Part shown: positions 12,037 to 25,500 of the stretch, one piece after another
Numbering within the stretch: the first letter of the stretch is position 1
How the letters are laid out: each line of letters starts with the position of its first letter
Assembly (NCBI GenBank): GCA_950097015.1
Contig: CATNEN010000038.1
Location: 1,674,001-1,738,000, forward strand
DNA from: Macrostomum hystrix
Taxonomy: Eukaryota; Platyhelminthes; Macrostomidae
Direction: 5' to 3'
DNA: 64,000 nt
Made by a program: the position numbers and the translations under genes
Notes under the pieces: model-generated
Databases searched by the model: none
What the model saw: only the letters and a program-made list of their open reading frames with translations
What the model was told of the DNA's origin: nothing

Positions 12037-15000
12037 ATGCAAAACGAAGACGCGAGAAACTTAAGACATCGCAAACGCAGTTGGGATTCTCGAGCTAACG
12101 AAAATGACAACTCTGGACCCTCATCCACCTCTATGCTCCATCAGCAGCAGCTGGCTGTTAAGTTTGATTACGAACAGGTTCGAGAGCCCCCGTTGTACCA
12201 TCAGCTGCCCAACACGCTACAGTTCACGTGCTCGCATTTTGTTACGCTACCTTCGTTTAACGGTGTAAACTGTCGGTTCCCGGTGGATCTGGCCGTGCTA
12301 ATTAAATGCAGCGACTATTTCGCGGCACTCATTCGGCATGTTAGGCACACGTGAGTTATTTGAGCTTGGCGCAGAATGACCGATTGGTACTACTTCTGAG
12401 TAGTTCCCTTTTCAGTTTTTGTCAGTTACATCTACGTCACAGTGTGTCACGTAAGTTGGGCCACGAACTGTGACGCGCGCTTTCACGGCACGACATTAAT
12501 TGCTGTGGTGATTTTTAACCCGTGAAACAGAGGCTTATTTGCTGCTGAAAGGTATCTTGTATCTGAACAATTCAAAAAGTCAATGGAAACAAACTTATTC
12601 GCCCTTCAAACTGCAGGGACTTGCAGCTGGACGGGCAGCAGTTGCCCTTCCTCAACTGGGGATTTCAAGCGTTTGTCGGCTTCGCGAACGGCTCCCAGCT
12701 GATTGTGACAGATGAGAATGCCATGGATCTGTACATGACTGCGGACTTTCTACTCAGCAAGGAATTGCGCGCCATCGCTGTGCGACACTTTGGCAGCAGG
12801 TGCAAAACGGACGTGAGCTTCGCGCTGCGCCTGCTGGTTGAACTGGATGGATTCTGGCTGGCGGAGCTTGAAAATATTGCATTCGAAGCAGCTCTCGCCG
12901 GTTTTGCTGATGTTGCAGAAGCTGTGTCCGGTCAAGAGTCATGGATGGCCCTGTCTATCGATCTGGTTGGAGCCTTAGTTGCTTGATTCTTGACTGGGTT
13001 TCACAGCCTCTCCCTCACAGATTTCACACCCTCTCCCTCACATATTTCACACCCTCTCCCTCACAGATTTCACACCCTCTCCCTCACAGATTTCACACCC
13101 TCTCCCTCACAGATTTCACACCCTCTCCCTCACAGATTTCACACCCTCTCCCTCACAGATTTCACACCCTCTCCCTCACAGATTTCACACCCTCTCCCTC
13201 ACAGATTTCACACCCTCTCCCTCACAGATTTCACACCCTCTCCCTCACAGATTTCACACCCTCTCCCTCACAGATTTCACACCCTCTCCCTCACATATTT
13301 CACACCCTCTCCCTCACATATTTCACACCCTCTCCCTCACAGATTTCACACCCTCTCCCTCACAGATTTCACACCCTCTCCCTCACAGATTTCAAACCCT
13401 CTCCCTCACAGATTTCACACCCTCTCCCTCACATATTTCACACCCTCTCCCTCACATATTTCACACCCTCTCCCTCACAGATTTCACACCCTCTCCCTCA
13501 CAGATTTCACACCCTCTCCCTCACATTTTTCCAACCCTCTCCCTCACAGATTTCACACCCTCTCCCTCACATTTTTCCCACCCTCTCCCTCACAGATTTC
13601 ACACCCTCTCCCTCACATATTTCACACCCTCTCCCTCACATTTTTCCAACCCTCTCCCTCACAGATTTCACACCCTCTCCCTCACAGATTTCACACCCTC
13701 TCCCTCACATATTTCACACCCTCTCCCTCACATATTTCACACCCTCTCCCTCACAGATTTCACACCCTCTCCCTCACATATTTCACACCCTCTCCCTCAC
13801 ATTTTTCCAACCCTCTCCCTCACAGATTTCACACCCTCTCCCTCACATATTTCACACCCTCTCCCTCACATTTTTCACACCCTCTCCCTCACAGATTTCA
13901 CACCCTCTCCCTCACAGATTTCACACCCTCTCCCTCACATTTTTCACACCCTCTCCCTCACAGATTTCCCACCCTCTCCCTCACAGATTTCACACCCTCT
14001 CCCTCACATTTTTCCCACCCTCTCCCTCACAGATTTCACACCCTCTCCCTCACAGATTTCACACCCTCTCCCTCACAGATTTCACACCCTCTCCCTCACA
14101 GATTTCACACCCTCTCCCTCACAGATTTCACACCCTCTCCCTCACATTTTTCCCACCCTCTCCCTCACATTTTTCCCACCCCTTCCCTCACAGATTTCAC
14201 ACCCTCTCCCTCACAGATTTCACACCCTCTCCCTCACAGATTTCACACCCTCTCCCTCACAGATTTCACACCCTCTCCCTCACATTTTTCACACCCTCTC
14301 CCTCACAGATTTCACACCCTCTCCCTCACAGATTTCACACCCTCTCCCTCACAGATTTCACACCCTCTCCCTCACAGATTTCACAAGATTAGCTGTTGCA
14401 ACCTAAGCATCCATTACAATTCGCGCGCATGTACCACCGCGCTGCCACAGGTGGAAAGAATTCTCAGCCACGACGAACTGAATTGCGACTCAGAGGAGCA
14501 GGTGCTGAGGGCCGCCTCCCGATGGTTGAGCGCCAATCGGCCGAAGGACAAGAGCGCCAATCAGAGACTAGCCCGTTGCGTCAGATTCTGCCAGCTGAAA
14601 CCTTTTGAGAGAGACGGCCTGAGCAGAAAATATCCTGCGCTGATGCGACTGGCCCAGTCTGAGTGTTCAATCTGTGCTCAGCAACCCGCAGCCAGATCTG
14701 CTGATAGGCGGATGAGAAGCGATCTTTCAACTGATTGGCAAAATTTCAAGGACCGGCCCAAGAAGGCACACGGGGTGAGGCTTGAGTCCTGTCGCAGTTT
14801 GTACAGCTTTTATTGACAATAGGCAGAAAATAAGCTAACTATATTTTAATAATCAGACCGTTCAAAAAATTAGTTCCCTATTTTATCTTTTTTTCTTTTA
14901 CCTGAAATTCTCAGGTGAAAATGACACTGGGCTCCACGGCTGATGCCCCGGCTTCAATTTGTCGGCCGAGAGCAACTCAAGAAGTGAGCTGGGCTTGCAT

Positions 15001-17347
15001 GTTCTTTTGTAGAATATGCGAGAAGGAGACAGCAGTTGAAATCAGGGATAAGTCACCTCAGATCAGGAGCAGCTCACCTCAGATCAGGGACAGCTCACCT
15101 CAGATCAGGGATAAGTCACCTCAGATCAGGGATAAGTCACCTCAGATCAGGGACAGCTCACCTCACATCAGGGACAGCTCACCTCAGATCAGGGGCAGCT
15201 CACCTCAGATCAGGGATAAGTCACCTCAGATCAGGGACAGCTCATCTCAGATCAGGGATAAGTCACCTCAGATCAGGGATAAGTCACCTCAGATCAGGGA
15301 TAAGTCACCTCAGATCAGGGACAGCTCATCTCAGATCAAGGACAGCTCACCTCAGATCAGGGACAGCTCACCTCAGATCAGGGACAGCTCACCTCAGATC
15401 AGGGACAGCTCACCTCAGATCAGGGACAGCTCACCTCAGATCAGGGGCAGCTCACCTCAGATCAGGGATAAGTCACCTCAGATCAGGGGCTAAATATATT
15501 TTTTTACAGCTTGTTCTCGTGTTCGGCGGCTGGGGCTTGCATCCAGCAATGGGCTCAGGCGGTCCTGAAAGCAACCAAAGTCAGCATCAGCAGCAACAGG
15601 GTGCTGCTGCAACTGGTCCGCAGGCAGCCTGCCAGGTGTACGATCCCCGCGCTGATAGGTGGTGCCTGCACTATCCCGGGAGCGGAGGCCAGCAGAGCAG
15701 CGGCAGCGGGCAGCTTCCAGCGACTCACATTGGCCAGCTCGGCGCCCGCGTGTACGCCGGCTGCGTGCTGGTGGACAACGTGATTCACGTAGTCGGTGGC
15801 TACGATGGTCATCGGGCCCTGCGCACAGTGTGGCAGTACAACTTGCGCAGACCGCGAGCGGGCTGGCGCATCGGATCTTGCATGACTCGAAGGAGGTACT
15901 TCGTCTGCTGCGCGGCCAGCGTCTCTGGTGTTGTGTACAGCATCGGCGGGCACACGGGCGAGGCCGCTCCTCCGATGCAGGCCCTGCAGGCCTCCAACTC
16001 CGGCCGGCTGAGCTCCGTTGAACGTCTGCGTCCGGGAGAGCGCTTCTGGACTGAGGTGAATGGGCGATGGATTGCCGGGTCTAATGAATTCTTGGTCTCA
16101 ATGGGCTACAAAAGTCCACTATCATTTAGCTTTTGTTTCGGTACTGCACAGTTTGTGTCGCTCGAGAGGAGGTTAACAAACCTGGCAACTTCTGCGCGGC
16201 AGTCTTCCAGACTAGACTAGAAAATCTAGGCGCGAACAGCACAACCGGCTGAGAACACTCCTGCCTGTAGTGCCGTCAGTCGCCTCCGAGAACGAATATG
16301 TCATCAGATCACCTGACAGGGTGACAAACCCTTGAGGGGATGGGGATTTTGGCTGATTTCGGAGGCGTCAGCATCGGACTCCGCAGGCGCCGTGGCAGCA
16401 GCAGAACCTTGAATCTTTAGTCACAGAGTAGTGTGCTGTACCATCGCGAGACAAAAAAGTTGCTCTTTCTGAACTTTCCTCCAGATCGCCAGCCTGTGCG
16501 TCATACGTAGCGACGCCGGAGCGGCTGCCATCGGAGAGCGAATCTTCGTGGCCGGTGGCTTCGACGGCCATCGTTACCACGAGAGTGCCGAGGTTTACGA
16601 GCCCTCAATCGACCAGTGGACCCTCATCAGTCGAATGCAATATCCGCGTAGCGGCGTCGCGTTGGTCGCTATTGGCAACTCGATCTACGCTGTTGGCGGC
16701 AACGACGGGCAGAAGAGATTGAGATCAATTGAAAAGTACACGTCTGGCGGCCCGACAGAGGAGTGGGAGGAGGTGGGCCAGGTAAGTGATAGTACTCATA
16801 CTCATACGCTTTGTACTCACTTGTACAATTCGCTTGTACTCATACTCGTCTGAGCAGTTTTAGCTTTAAAATATACATTTTAAACATACCTATGCAGACT
16901 ACAGTAAAAAATGTAATTATTTCGCGCATTTAAAAGTAAGTACATTTCAAGGCATGTGTGCATTAAAACAACGAACATTAGAAAATATTTCGTTAAAATA
17001 TTCGTAGAAATAAGGCACGAATTAAAACTATGTCTACTACGTATGGACTAGTTCAAAGTCAGCTAAATATCTGAACAATAAACTGTACACCTTTGTAGAT
17101 GCTGCAAGCCAAGAGCAACCTGTCCGCTGTTGCCATCGACGGCGGCTCACGGCTTCTATCGATTGGCGGCTGGACGGATGCTGGCCAGCCGGGCGTGGTG
17201 GCCACAGCCGAGATTTTCTGCCCGCGCAGCGGTCTGTCTGTGCCAGTCGCCGAGGCCGGTTTCGCGGCGTCGGCCACGATGGCCTGCATGGTGCGCGGAC
17301 GCAAAAAAATCCGCCTCCTGCTGAATGAGATGACAACGGACCAATAG
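12037..17347 (+). CDS. Kelch-like BTB-BACK-Kelch protein
   Basis: Seven exons: 12037-12350, 12617-12965, 14451-14774, 14915-14983, 15510-16055, 16485-16781 and 17099-17347 (about 715 aa, phases close). A Ser/Gln-rich N terminus precedes a divergent BTB domain (about aa 70-150; NCRFPVDLAVLIKCSDYFAALI, then FLLSKELRAIAVRHF). A BACK domain follows (about 150-300; LSHDELNCDSEEQVLRAASRW). From aa 353 come Kelch repeats with the double-Gly motif (LVFGGWG, HVVGGYDGH, YSIGGHTG, FVAGGFDGH, YAVGGNDGQ, LSIGGW), enough for a six-blade propeller. Such proteins bring substrates to CUL3 ubiquitin ligases: BTB/BACK binds CUL3 and the propeller binds the substrate. The BTB lacks the usual H in the HRAVL segment. 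The second donor is GTTGGA. Introns 2 and 4 contain minisatellites. A KLHL10-like identity is possible but not shown. Confidence 0.88.
13003..14388. repeat. 23-bp minisatellite filling Kelch-like intron 2
   Basis: About 60 copies of a 23-bp unit containing CTCTCCCTCACAGATTTCAC, with CATATTTC and CATTTTTC variants. It begins about 37 bases after the donor and ends 62 bases before the acceptor. Each unit reads as a pyrimidine tract plus CAG in the sense direction. Two frames stay open through it, merging with the flanking exons in naive ORF calls, but the BACK domain aligns only if the array is removed as an intron. Confidence 0.95.
15040..15491. repeat. 21-bp minisatellite in Kelch-like intron 4
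   Basis: About 21 copies of a 21-bp unit with core AAGTCACCTCAGATCAGGG, alternating GGATAAGT and GGACAGCT variants. The array ends only 18 bases before the start of exon 5, separated from it by a T-rich tract and the acceptor TTTTTACAG. Confidence 0.95.
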
Positions 17348-18489
17348 TCTGGTTTGAGGGGCCTGCCGAACTACCAGCGTATTTCTTGCTAATCTAACAA
17401 TCAACTTGCTGAATCACTTAATTATAACAAATGTAGAACAAAAACAAGTCAAGCCAATTGCTCCTGTTGCATATCCAGTAAGCTGCTCATGGCAACCAGC
17501 AGTTCCTACTGCCTTATAAATCATTAAAGTGCCATTTACAAATTTTTCTTGTGAAAAAAACTTTCCTCGATTTTCTCTCGAAATAAATATATTAATTGAT
17601 TTCCTTGAATACAAAGTCAAACTGATTATAAATTCAAAATGGCGGAATTTTTACATATGCACAAATTTCGTATTCTGTATAATTGATAATATATAGTATA
17701 GAATATAATTACAGAATAATAAATATAATTTTCTTTAATTCGCAAACTTTTTCATGCCAACTCTAACACACAAAATAGTTGTAATTTTTTAGTTTTGTTG
17801 TTCATTTCTAATAATTTTTTCTTGATGTCCAACAGCGTTGCAAAATGAAATCGAGAACTCAAAAGACGTTATAGACTGAAAAAAAAAGTTTAAAGTAGAG
17901 CATTACATATATTTTTTCAATTGCTGATGAATATTTCATAAAATTAGAAAACAATGCACGAAAAAAAATTTACAAGCGACGCAGTTTTATCAGATGAAAA
18001 ATTATCTGTAGCCTTTTGCTTAAATATCACCAGGCTTTCAATCCAATGCAGCAAAAAAAACAAAAAAAACAAGTGATAAGGGCTACTAAAGTAGCAGCTA
18101 ACTACTACTAGTAGTCCTTGGAAACAGAAATTGATCATAAACTTTAATGTTTAAAGTGTGACGCCAATTTTTAGTTTGCTAAAGATATCTGCGGATTATG
18201 TTGGTAATGCAATGACATAAATCCTTTATAGCATTTCTGATGCGAGCATGTGATAAAAAAACAAATGTTCTGCTGTACTCAGCGGTTAACTTTAAAAAGC
18301 ATTCTAATAAAATTATCTAGCGTAAAAAAATAATTCTAAACAGCAGTTTACATTATAAAAACAATTACGAAAGCGTTAGTTTCTTAAAAAATGACAACAA
18401 TTTTCCTTAAACAAAATAAACCTCGACGAAGTTCCTTCCGTGCGTGACAGTTCCGTAAAACACGCCTCACAGAATTCAGTGATTTTTGC
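17348..18489. other. AT-rich intergenic DNA
   Basis: Between the 3' ends of the convergent Kelch-like gene and MPEG1-like gene A. A possible AATAAA for the Kelch-like gene lies near 17582. I see no other feature. Confidence 0.5.
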
Positions 18490-21400
18490 TCAAACATCCG
18501 CGGATCTGGGCTTCACCGAATTCGCTACTTCTTCGTCCATCGTGACCTCGTCAATCTCCTCCTCGTCGTCGCTGTGTGCTTCGCCGCCCTCCATAGCCCC
18601 GTAAGTACGTTTCTCGTGACCGTCCCTTGACATCGGCTGCTTCACCTCAGAGTAGGCTCGGCCGCTGTGTCGGCTGCGAAGGTCGCGGAGGACGCGGCGA
18701 ATGCGCGGTCGTCGAACCAGTATAACGATAAATCCGATGACGGCGATGACGGCCAGGAAACTAACGATGGTCAGCACAGCGATGGACGAACTGGATGGCG
18801 TAGCGTCAGAAGGCTTGTAACTGCTAAGCGCTGATCCAGCGGCTGCATTTACGGCGCTGTGAAGTAATTGAATTAAAGTCTTGCAGTTGTAGAAATGCGA
18901 AAAAAATCATTTCCAGATTTGATCCCAAAACCATCAGTCGTCATGGCTATGAGACCACTGGTCCGCAAATCAGGTTTTAACCTTACCTGAGCGGTTGGCT
19001 GCCGCCAACTTGGCTGGGGCTTTCCGTTGGCAAAGCGTTCCCAAAAAATCCCAGGAAGCTCCAAGAGTTTTTGTTGACATTGTAGCTCCAGAGCCAGCCG
19101 TGGCTTTCCACGCGAGTCACCGGGTGCTCGATCAGCTCGTAGTCGGGCTCCTCGAACGGCGGCCGTCGGATTGGCATCCGGCTGAGTCCGGATCGACCCT
19201 TCACGCACTGCATGACAGCGCAGCCGTCAATCGTGTCAAGAGTTACCTGGCTGAAGCCGTCCGGGCAACGCTTTGGCGGGGCTGAGTTGGCGCCGCCGCT
19301 GGAGGTCACCAGTTTTCTGCCCGCTTCCGACAATGGGTTGCCGGAGTTGCAGGCGAAGAATCCGGCGAATGGAATCCGATAGCGAGACGCCATGTCCAGG
19401 TCCATGCTCAGACATATGAAGATGTCCCTTCCGATTAGGTAGGGTCGGAAGAACTCTGTGCACGACCGAGATTGAGTAATTTCATTGACAAATCGACCAT
19501 CACTCGCGTAGGCGCCTCCGTACACCATGCCGGAGCCCGACTGCAGCTTGACACCGCGTTGAGCCACGCACCAGAACGCGTTCAGGGTGGTGTAGGAGTC
19601 GGCACACTCTATTCCATCACTGCAGGTAAAAAATGCCCAACAGCGGCGAGTCTTTTCCCAGCAGTGCCGGCCGGTTCGGCCAATCGTGCTCAGGAGCTGG
19701 ACCTGGCGGTGGCAAAATAGCATTTTGAGCTGAGCGATACAATATTGCCTAAGTTTTAATGGTACATGGAGAACTTTGGGTGCCAGTAGTTAGAAGTCTA
19801 AAAAATTGCGCTACATGAAGTCTAAAAGTTTAGCAAAATAACTCTACCGGTTCGTAACCAGTTGGGCAGGAGAGGCTGCCGGTGATTGGATTGAGCACAA
19901 CCCGACCCTCTGGCCCGGTGCACAGGGCCATGCCGGCGCCCGGATTGGACTCTGAGCAGGTCTGGTAGACTCCGGCAAAGCTGTAATTGGTGGCCGGCGC
20001 TTGGCACTCGCCGGCGACGTTGGCGATTGGATCGAAATTCGGCGAGTTCGGGTCCTGGCAACCCTTGACAGTGTTGGCTTTGTAATAGCTGGAATGATCG
20101 ATAAATGTAACGATGCTTTTTTGCTACTGGAATAAACCATTATAGAATGCAATGCATTTTACAACTGAAAGAACTGCATGAAGCACGCACCGCAGTACGG
20201 CGTCCTCAATCTCCTTTCTCAGCAGCAGCAAGTGCGTTACAGGCAGGCCTGGCAGTGAGTGCCTGCTGATCATACTGTAGAGCGGCTCGCCCTCGTGATC
20301 GATGGGCACCAGGTTTTCACTCAGCGTCTTCATCCAGTCGGCCAACTTAGGGTTGGGGCCTAGGATCGGACCGCCATATGACCGAATGGACATTTTGCGA
20401 ACGCTCTTTGTATACTTGTCAATGTCTTCGTTGGTGACAGTTGAGCTACCGCCAATATCCACGCCAAGAAGTTTGTGGAAGCTGACACTCATAGACGCAG
20501 CGAATTTGTTCTGCATGAAGTTCCTATCAGTAATGGAGTCAGTCTGAAAGAAGTCGAGACGCTCAAGAATTCCGCCGGCCTCCACCGAAGTGACGGCGTG
20601 AGTTCCGAAATCGCGAACCACCAGGTCAGACAGGTAGCGAGCCAGTTTGGTCCGGTTGTTGACAAGAGCACTCACAATGTCAGTCAGACGATTTGTGAGG
20701 GCTGGAGAAAGTTTGAAGTCTGGCTGCATTTTGGCACTGTACAACCGGAAGCGCAGCTGTGTGCGGCCAATCTGCAGCTTGTTCTGTACAGCTACGCTCT
20801 TCACGTTTTGAAAGTCTTCGGACAGTTTTCCGCCAATGCCAATCATGTCCAGAATGCCGTTGGTGCCGACGTTGATAGACACACTGACCGAGCTGGTGTA
20901 GTTATTGAAGTGCTCCATAATCTCCGACATCACCTCTACGGCTGACTCCTTTCTGGGATAGAGAATGACATTATTCGGCACCACGTACATGCCGTCGTCG
21001 GACAGCTTGCAGTCGACGAACGACAGATCGGCAACCAGGCCCATGTTCTTGTTTCTCAGATTGTCCCAGCCGCCACCTGTGAATTGAAATCAAGTCAGAG
21101 TTCGCTTTCATTTAGGGTTAGGGTTAGGGTTAGGGTTAGGGCCGTTGAGGCCAGGTGCGTAGCCAGGTGGCGAAAAAAGTGGCGCACCCACCCCCAATCG
21201 AATTGGATGGCATACACTTCCGAATTCATATGCAAGTTGGCGACCCCCGAATCCAAGGTGACGACCCCGAATCCATGACATCGCCAACCACCACCCGGCT
21301 AGCAAGCGGCTCCCAATAAAAAGGTCATTGGTTCAGTCTGGGTTTCCAAATATTGTACCGCCTGCTATCTGCTAGCTTTGGCATCTTCTATAGCCCAAAT

Positions 21401-21621
21401 TCTATCCTCAGTTACTTATCTTGTCTTTTCTGCAACTTATACTCCCAAGTCTGACCTGGCATCGATGAGAACCTCGTGATAGAAGAGCCACTTTTAAGCA
21501 GCCAGACGCAGCGGTTGCTGCTATCAGTCGGGGTGCTGTCATTGCTGCTCGCAGTCGCCACCGCCAGAGTCGGGGACAGCAGTCCAACGAGTGCGATAAA
21601 CTTTAGCACCAGCGGACGCAT
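18490..21621 (-). CDS. MPEG1: MPEG1/perforin-2-like MACPF membrane protein, gene A
   Basis: Five exons: 21621-21456, 21076-20191, 20088-19848, 19702-18987 and 18856-18490 (about 791 aa). Exon 1 is a signal peptide. Exon 2 starts with the MPEG1 motif GGGWDNLRN and encodes the MACPF fold, including the signature DFGTHAVTSVEAGG and the Trp/LVPIDHEGEPLY block before the domain end. Exon 3 is Cys-rich (ATNYSFAGVYQTC). Exon 4 carries the P2-like lumenal region with MVYGGAY and DGFSQVTLDTIDGCAVMQC. Exon 5 has one membrane helix (about aa 695-717, IAVLTIVSFLAVIAVIGFIV) and an acidic 74-aa cytoplasmic tail. MPEG1 oligomerises into pores that damage engulfed microbes in phagosomes and is a type I membrane protein. 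Compared with genes B and C, this gene has an extra intron before the membrane helix. It lies head-to-tail with gene B. Intron 1 contains a TTAGGG run. Confidence 0.9.
21111..21142. repeat. Interstitial telomere-type repeat (TTAGGG)n
   Basis: About five tandem TTAGGG units within intron 1 of MPEG1-like gene A. On the gene's strand they read CCCTAA. The sequence just downstream (GGTGCGTAGCCAGGTGG onward) is GC-rich and unlike the intron around it, so a small insertion or a repaired break is plausible. Confidence 0.9.
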
Positions 21622-22561
21622 TGCTGTGCGCTGTTTTTTAAGCTCAGATGAAGTATAACAGTACAGAAGTGAGGCAAACTGAAAAATATAGAATATGATA
21701 CTGCGAGCTTGCTAGTTCTCAGGCAAGTGCTTCAGCTACACAAGACCAAAGTTCTTTTTTTTCACTTCTATTTAGCAAGACTCCAGACGTCTCTCGCCTT
21801 CTCTCCCGACCAAAATCTGCCGCCCTGGCAACAGCAATTATGATTTGTTTTCTTTCTCAGAAGCCTCACAAGGTCTCAAAGAACAATAGAACTGCCTCTA
21901 GATAAGTCTTACATTCTGGTAATAGCGACTCGGTGCAACAACTCCATCTGCTCTTGGGCCAAGAGGAATGGCTTCTTTCAATTAAATCGAAAATCTTGTT
22001 GGTTTAATGTACATTGCATTCAGAAGGCTTCAAAACACGCATATGGTTAGTTTTTTTAGCTCCACTTGATACCAGCTTGCTTTTCATCTCATCTATTCAG
22101 ACATTTACTGCGTTAGCCCATCGCACAATAGCCTGTTGCCCAAATTAGAAGAAGTGGTTCAGAAACGAAGAGAGTAAGTCTAATTCTATGCCTCTTAAAA
22201 GGCAATCCGACTACTCACTCCCGTGCAAATATTTAATCTAGAAAAGGCAGGCCACGGTTAAAAAATCCGAAATTAGAAAAACCGAGATGCTAATTAGCAT
22301 CCGTAATGCTCAATATATTCAGAATACAAGGCCTGCTCCACGTTTGATAGGCAAAACAATTTTCTTCACTTCGGAAATTGAAAAAGATGTTAAATATATA
22401 CTCGATTGATAGTTGGTATCACAAAGCATTATCGCAAAATTATATAGGAAAAATCGAGACCATAATAAACACTGCTGGATAGTCAGGAAGAAAATAAAAA
22501 AGCAACGATATCCGATCAAATAACTCAGTTTCTTAGTTGAAGTCCAGCTCACAGAGTGCGC
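21622..22561. other. Spacer between MPEG1-like genes A and B
   Basis: AT-rich spacer holding the presumed promoter of gene A (transcribed leftward) and the 3' end of gene B. No gene recognised. Confidence 0.5.
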
Positions 22562-25500
22562 CTAGCTTAGGTCTCTAGGCCTGATTGCTCGCATCATCTC
22601 GCGCACCTTAAGCGTTGCGTTCTGACTGCCCAGACTACCGCCGGCCACCACCGTCACGACTGGCTGCTGAGGGTCCCCAGCAGAGTTTGTGTTATCTTCC
22701 AGAGAGTCGTAGCCCCTACGCGAGCCCGAAGAACCACCGGCTTCGTTTGGGGCATCGATTTGAAGAAGCGGCCTCCTGCAATCGTCTGACTGGCCGCTGC
22801 TGTTTGATGCTGGGCGGCAGGCTTCCGGGTCCTGATCCCGGTTAGATCCTTCTGGGCTCCTACTACCTAGACGTCGGGTCAGCTGATTTTGAAGACGTTG
22901 AATGATACTACCTCTACTAATACTACGATCAAGAAAATTCTCGCTGCCACTGCGTTCGGACACGCCGTCGACATCACCATCACCGCTGCAGCTATCGCTG
23001 GCTTCAGCACTGCGGCTGCCGCGCTTGCGTTTAACCAAGTATACCGCTGTTCCACCGATGCAAACAGCGCCTAGGACTCCTCCGACAACGCCCCAAGCGA
23101 TTTTTGCCGTCTCGCCATCGTCGCCAGCCTTAACAGACTCTTCCAAGAGTTCATAGTCGGGATCTTCAAATGGAGGAAGCCGAACAGGATACTGTCCAGG
23201 GTTCAATCGAGCTTTTACGCATTGCATGACCGAGCAACCGTCTACAATGTCCAGAGTCAACTGGCTGAAGCCTTCTGGACATCGCTTTGGTAGCTCTTCA
23301 TTGTCGTTCTCTAGCTCCAGCACTGCTTTTAGAGCTACGGGTGGCGGTCGTTTGGGCTCAGCAAGCGGGTTGCCATTTTTGCACGAGAAGAAACCGCCTA
23401 AGGGAATGCGATGCTTAGCGGCCGTATCCAGATCGCGGCTAAGGCACAGGAAAATGTCCCGCCCGATGAGATACGGTCGGAAATGTGCACTACAGGCAGT
23501 GCTCTGCGTGATCTCGTTCACAAATCTACCATCGGCTGCGTAAGCTCCGCCGTAGACCATGCCAGAGTGAGCTGACAACTGCTCACCCTGACCGGCAGCG
23601 CACCAGAAAGATTCCAATGTGGACGTGGACTCAACGCAGTCTTCGCCATCGTCGCAGTGAAAGAGCAGCCAGCAGGGCTTAGTCTTCCTCTGGCAGCGTT
23701 TGGCCTTTTTGCCGATTGTGCTTAGCAGCGGGATCTTCAAAGAGTTGGAGGCAGAAATATTTTAAGTACTTATACTTGTAAAGGTTTAAAAAATTTGCGA
23801 ATAAGTGCCTGAAACTACCCGCTTGCCATGAAGTGGAAGCCAAGCCCAACTCACAGCGTCATACTCCACGGGGCAGTTGAATCCTCCGGTCAAGGGGTTT
23901 TTAGTCGCTCCAGGTTGGGAATCCTGAGCGCAGAGATTAAACTTGGCATCCGGATTGTTGTCATGGCATATCTGGAAGATGCCAGCAAAGCTGTAATTAG
24001 TGGCTAGGTGCGTGCACTCGCCTGGCACATTGGCCAGGGGATCGAAGTTGCTGGATCCTGGATCTGTGCAGCCAATGATTGTGTTGGCTTGGTAGTATCT
24101 GTGAAAAATTTGGTAACCAACTATTGTGGAGTTTTAATAGATAGCAAAACAGTTAGGCTGTCCATACAGATAACTTATTTAGGAATCAAATGATAGGATT
24201 CCTACCTTTCTATTGCACTTTCAATCTCTGAGCGCAAATCGATCACTTGTAGAGGCTTGACATCAGGCAGGGCCCGTTCACTAATGACGTCACATAGGGG
24301 TTCGCCGTTCCGATCTACCGGTACAAGATTTTCGTTCAGCGTCTGCAACCAGTCTTCTAGCTTTGGCTTAGGACCAAGGTTCTGGCCGCCGAATGACTTT
24401 ATTGAGGTCGAACTGACGATCTTAGAGTACTTGTCAACGTCTTCTTTGGACACAGCTTCATCGCCTCCGATTTCTACTCCAAGCAGCACATGAAAGCTCG
24501 CAATCATTGCTGCGGAGAACTTGCTCCGAGTGAGGCTTTCGTTCGAAATAAAGTCGGACTGGAAGAAGACCACCTTTTCTATCACTCCGCCTGCCTCAAC
24601 AGAAGTCACGACATGCGTTCCAAAGTCGCGCACAATAAGGTCGGATAAGTACCGAACCAACTTAGTTCTCTTTTCCGCCAGCGCGTTCACGATCTCTTTT
24701 AGCCGGTGGGTCAGCGATTCGGAGAGCTGAAAATCCGGCTGCATTTTGGCTGAATACCTGCGATACATTAAGCGCGTTCTACCAATCTGAAGCCTGTTTC
24801 GCACAGAAATCGATCTCGCATTCAGGTACTCCTCGGAAAATTTTCCACCGATTCCACAAACCTTCCGAATCCCATAGCTGTCCAGGTTAATAGAATGACT
24901 GACTGAGCTGGTGTAGTTGTTGTAGTGGTCCATGATCTCCGACCGCACCTCTAACGTGGACTCCTTCCTGGCGTACAGGATGACGCTTTGCGGTAGCACA
25001 TACATGCCATCGTCCGAGAGCTTGCAATTGGCAAACGACAGGTTGGCTACTAAACCCATGTCCAAGTTTCTTAGATTGTCCCAGCCGCCACCTGCAGTTC
25101 ATTTTTGTGTTTTTATATTGAGCTATCAAAAATTTCAGCGTAGTACAGTGAAAGGCTCGTTTTAACTACAATCGAACGGTGCCAGAACATACAATTGTAG
25201 ATTCTCAACCATTCGTTGAAGCATCAAACCAATTTGCAAAAAACGAGTAATATGATGGAATTATGATCAAGCCTAAAGGATTTTCTTGTGTTTGGGATGA
25301 GATATAACATTATTTTCAAGAGCAATGGCACTGGCTTATCAGTTGTGCCGGTAGAGCCGCAGCCTGCGACAGGCCTTTCTGCTCATTCAGCTGACACCTG
25401 AACACACACTCACAGATACATTCACACGGGTGTGTCCATGTGCCTCGGGCTTTCTCATCGACTGGCAGTGTACACAAAGTCCTCAAGCCTTCTCTCAGAT

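Noticed and set aside
12941-14816. 608-codon frame joining the Kelch-like exons across the 23-bp array
   Set aside because: The BACK domain is continuous only if the array is spliced out (exon 12617-12965 to 14451-14774), and consensus acceptor and phase support that.
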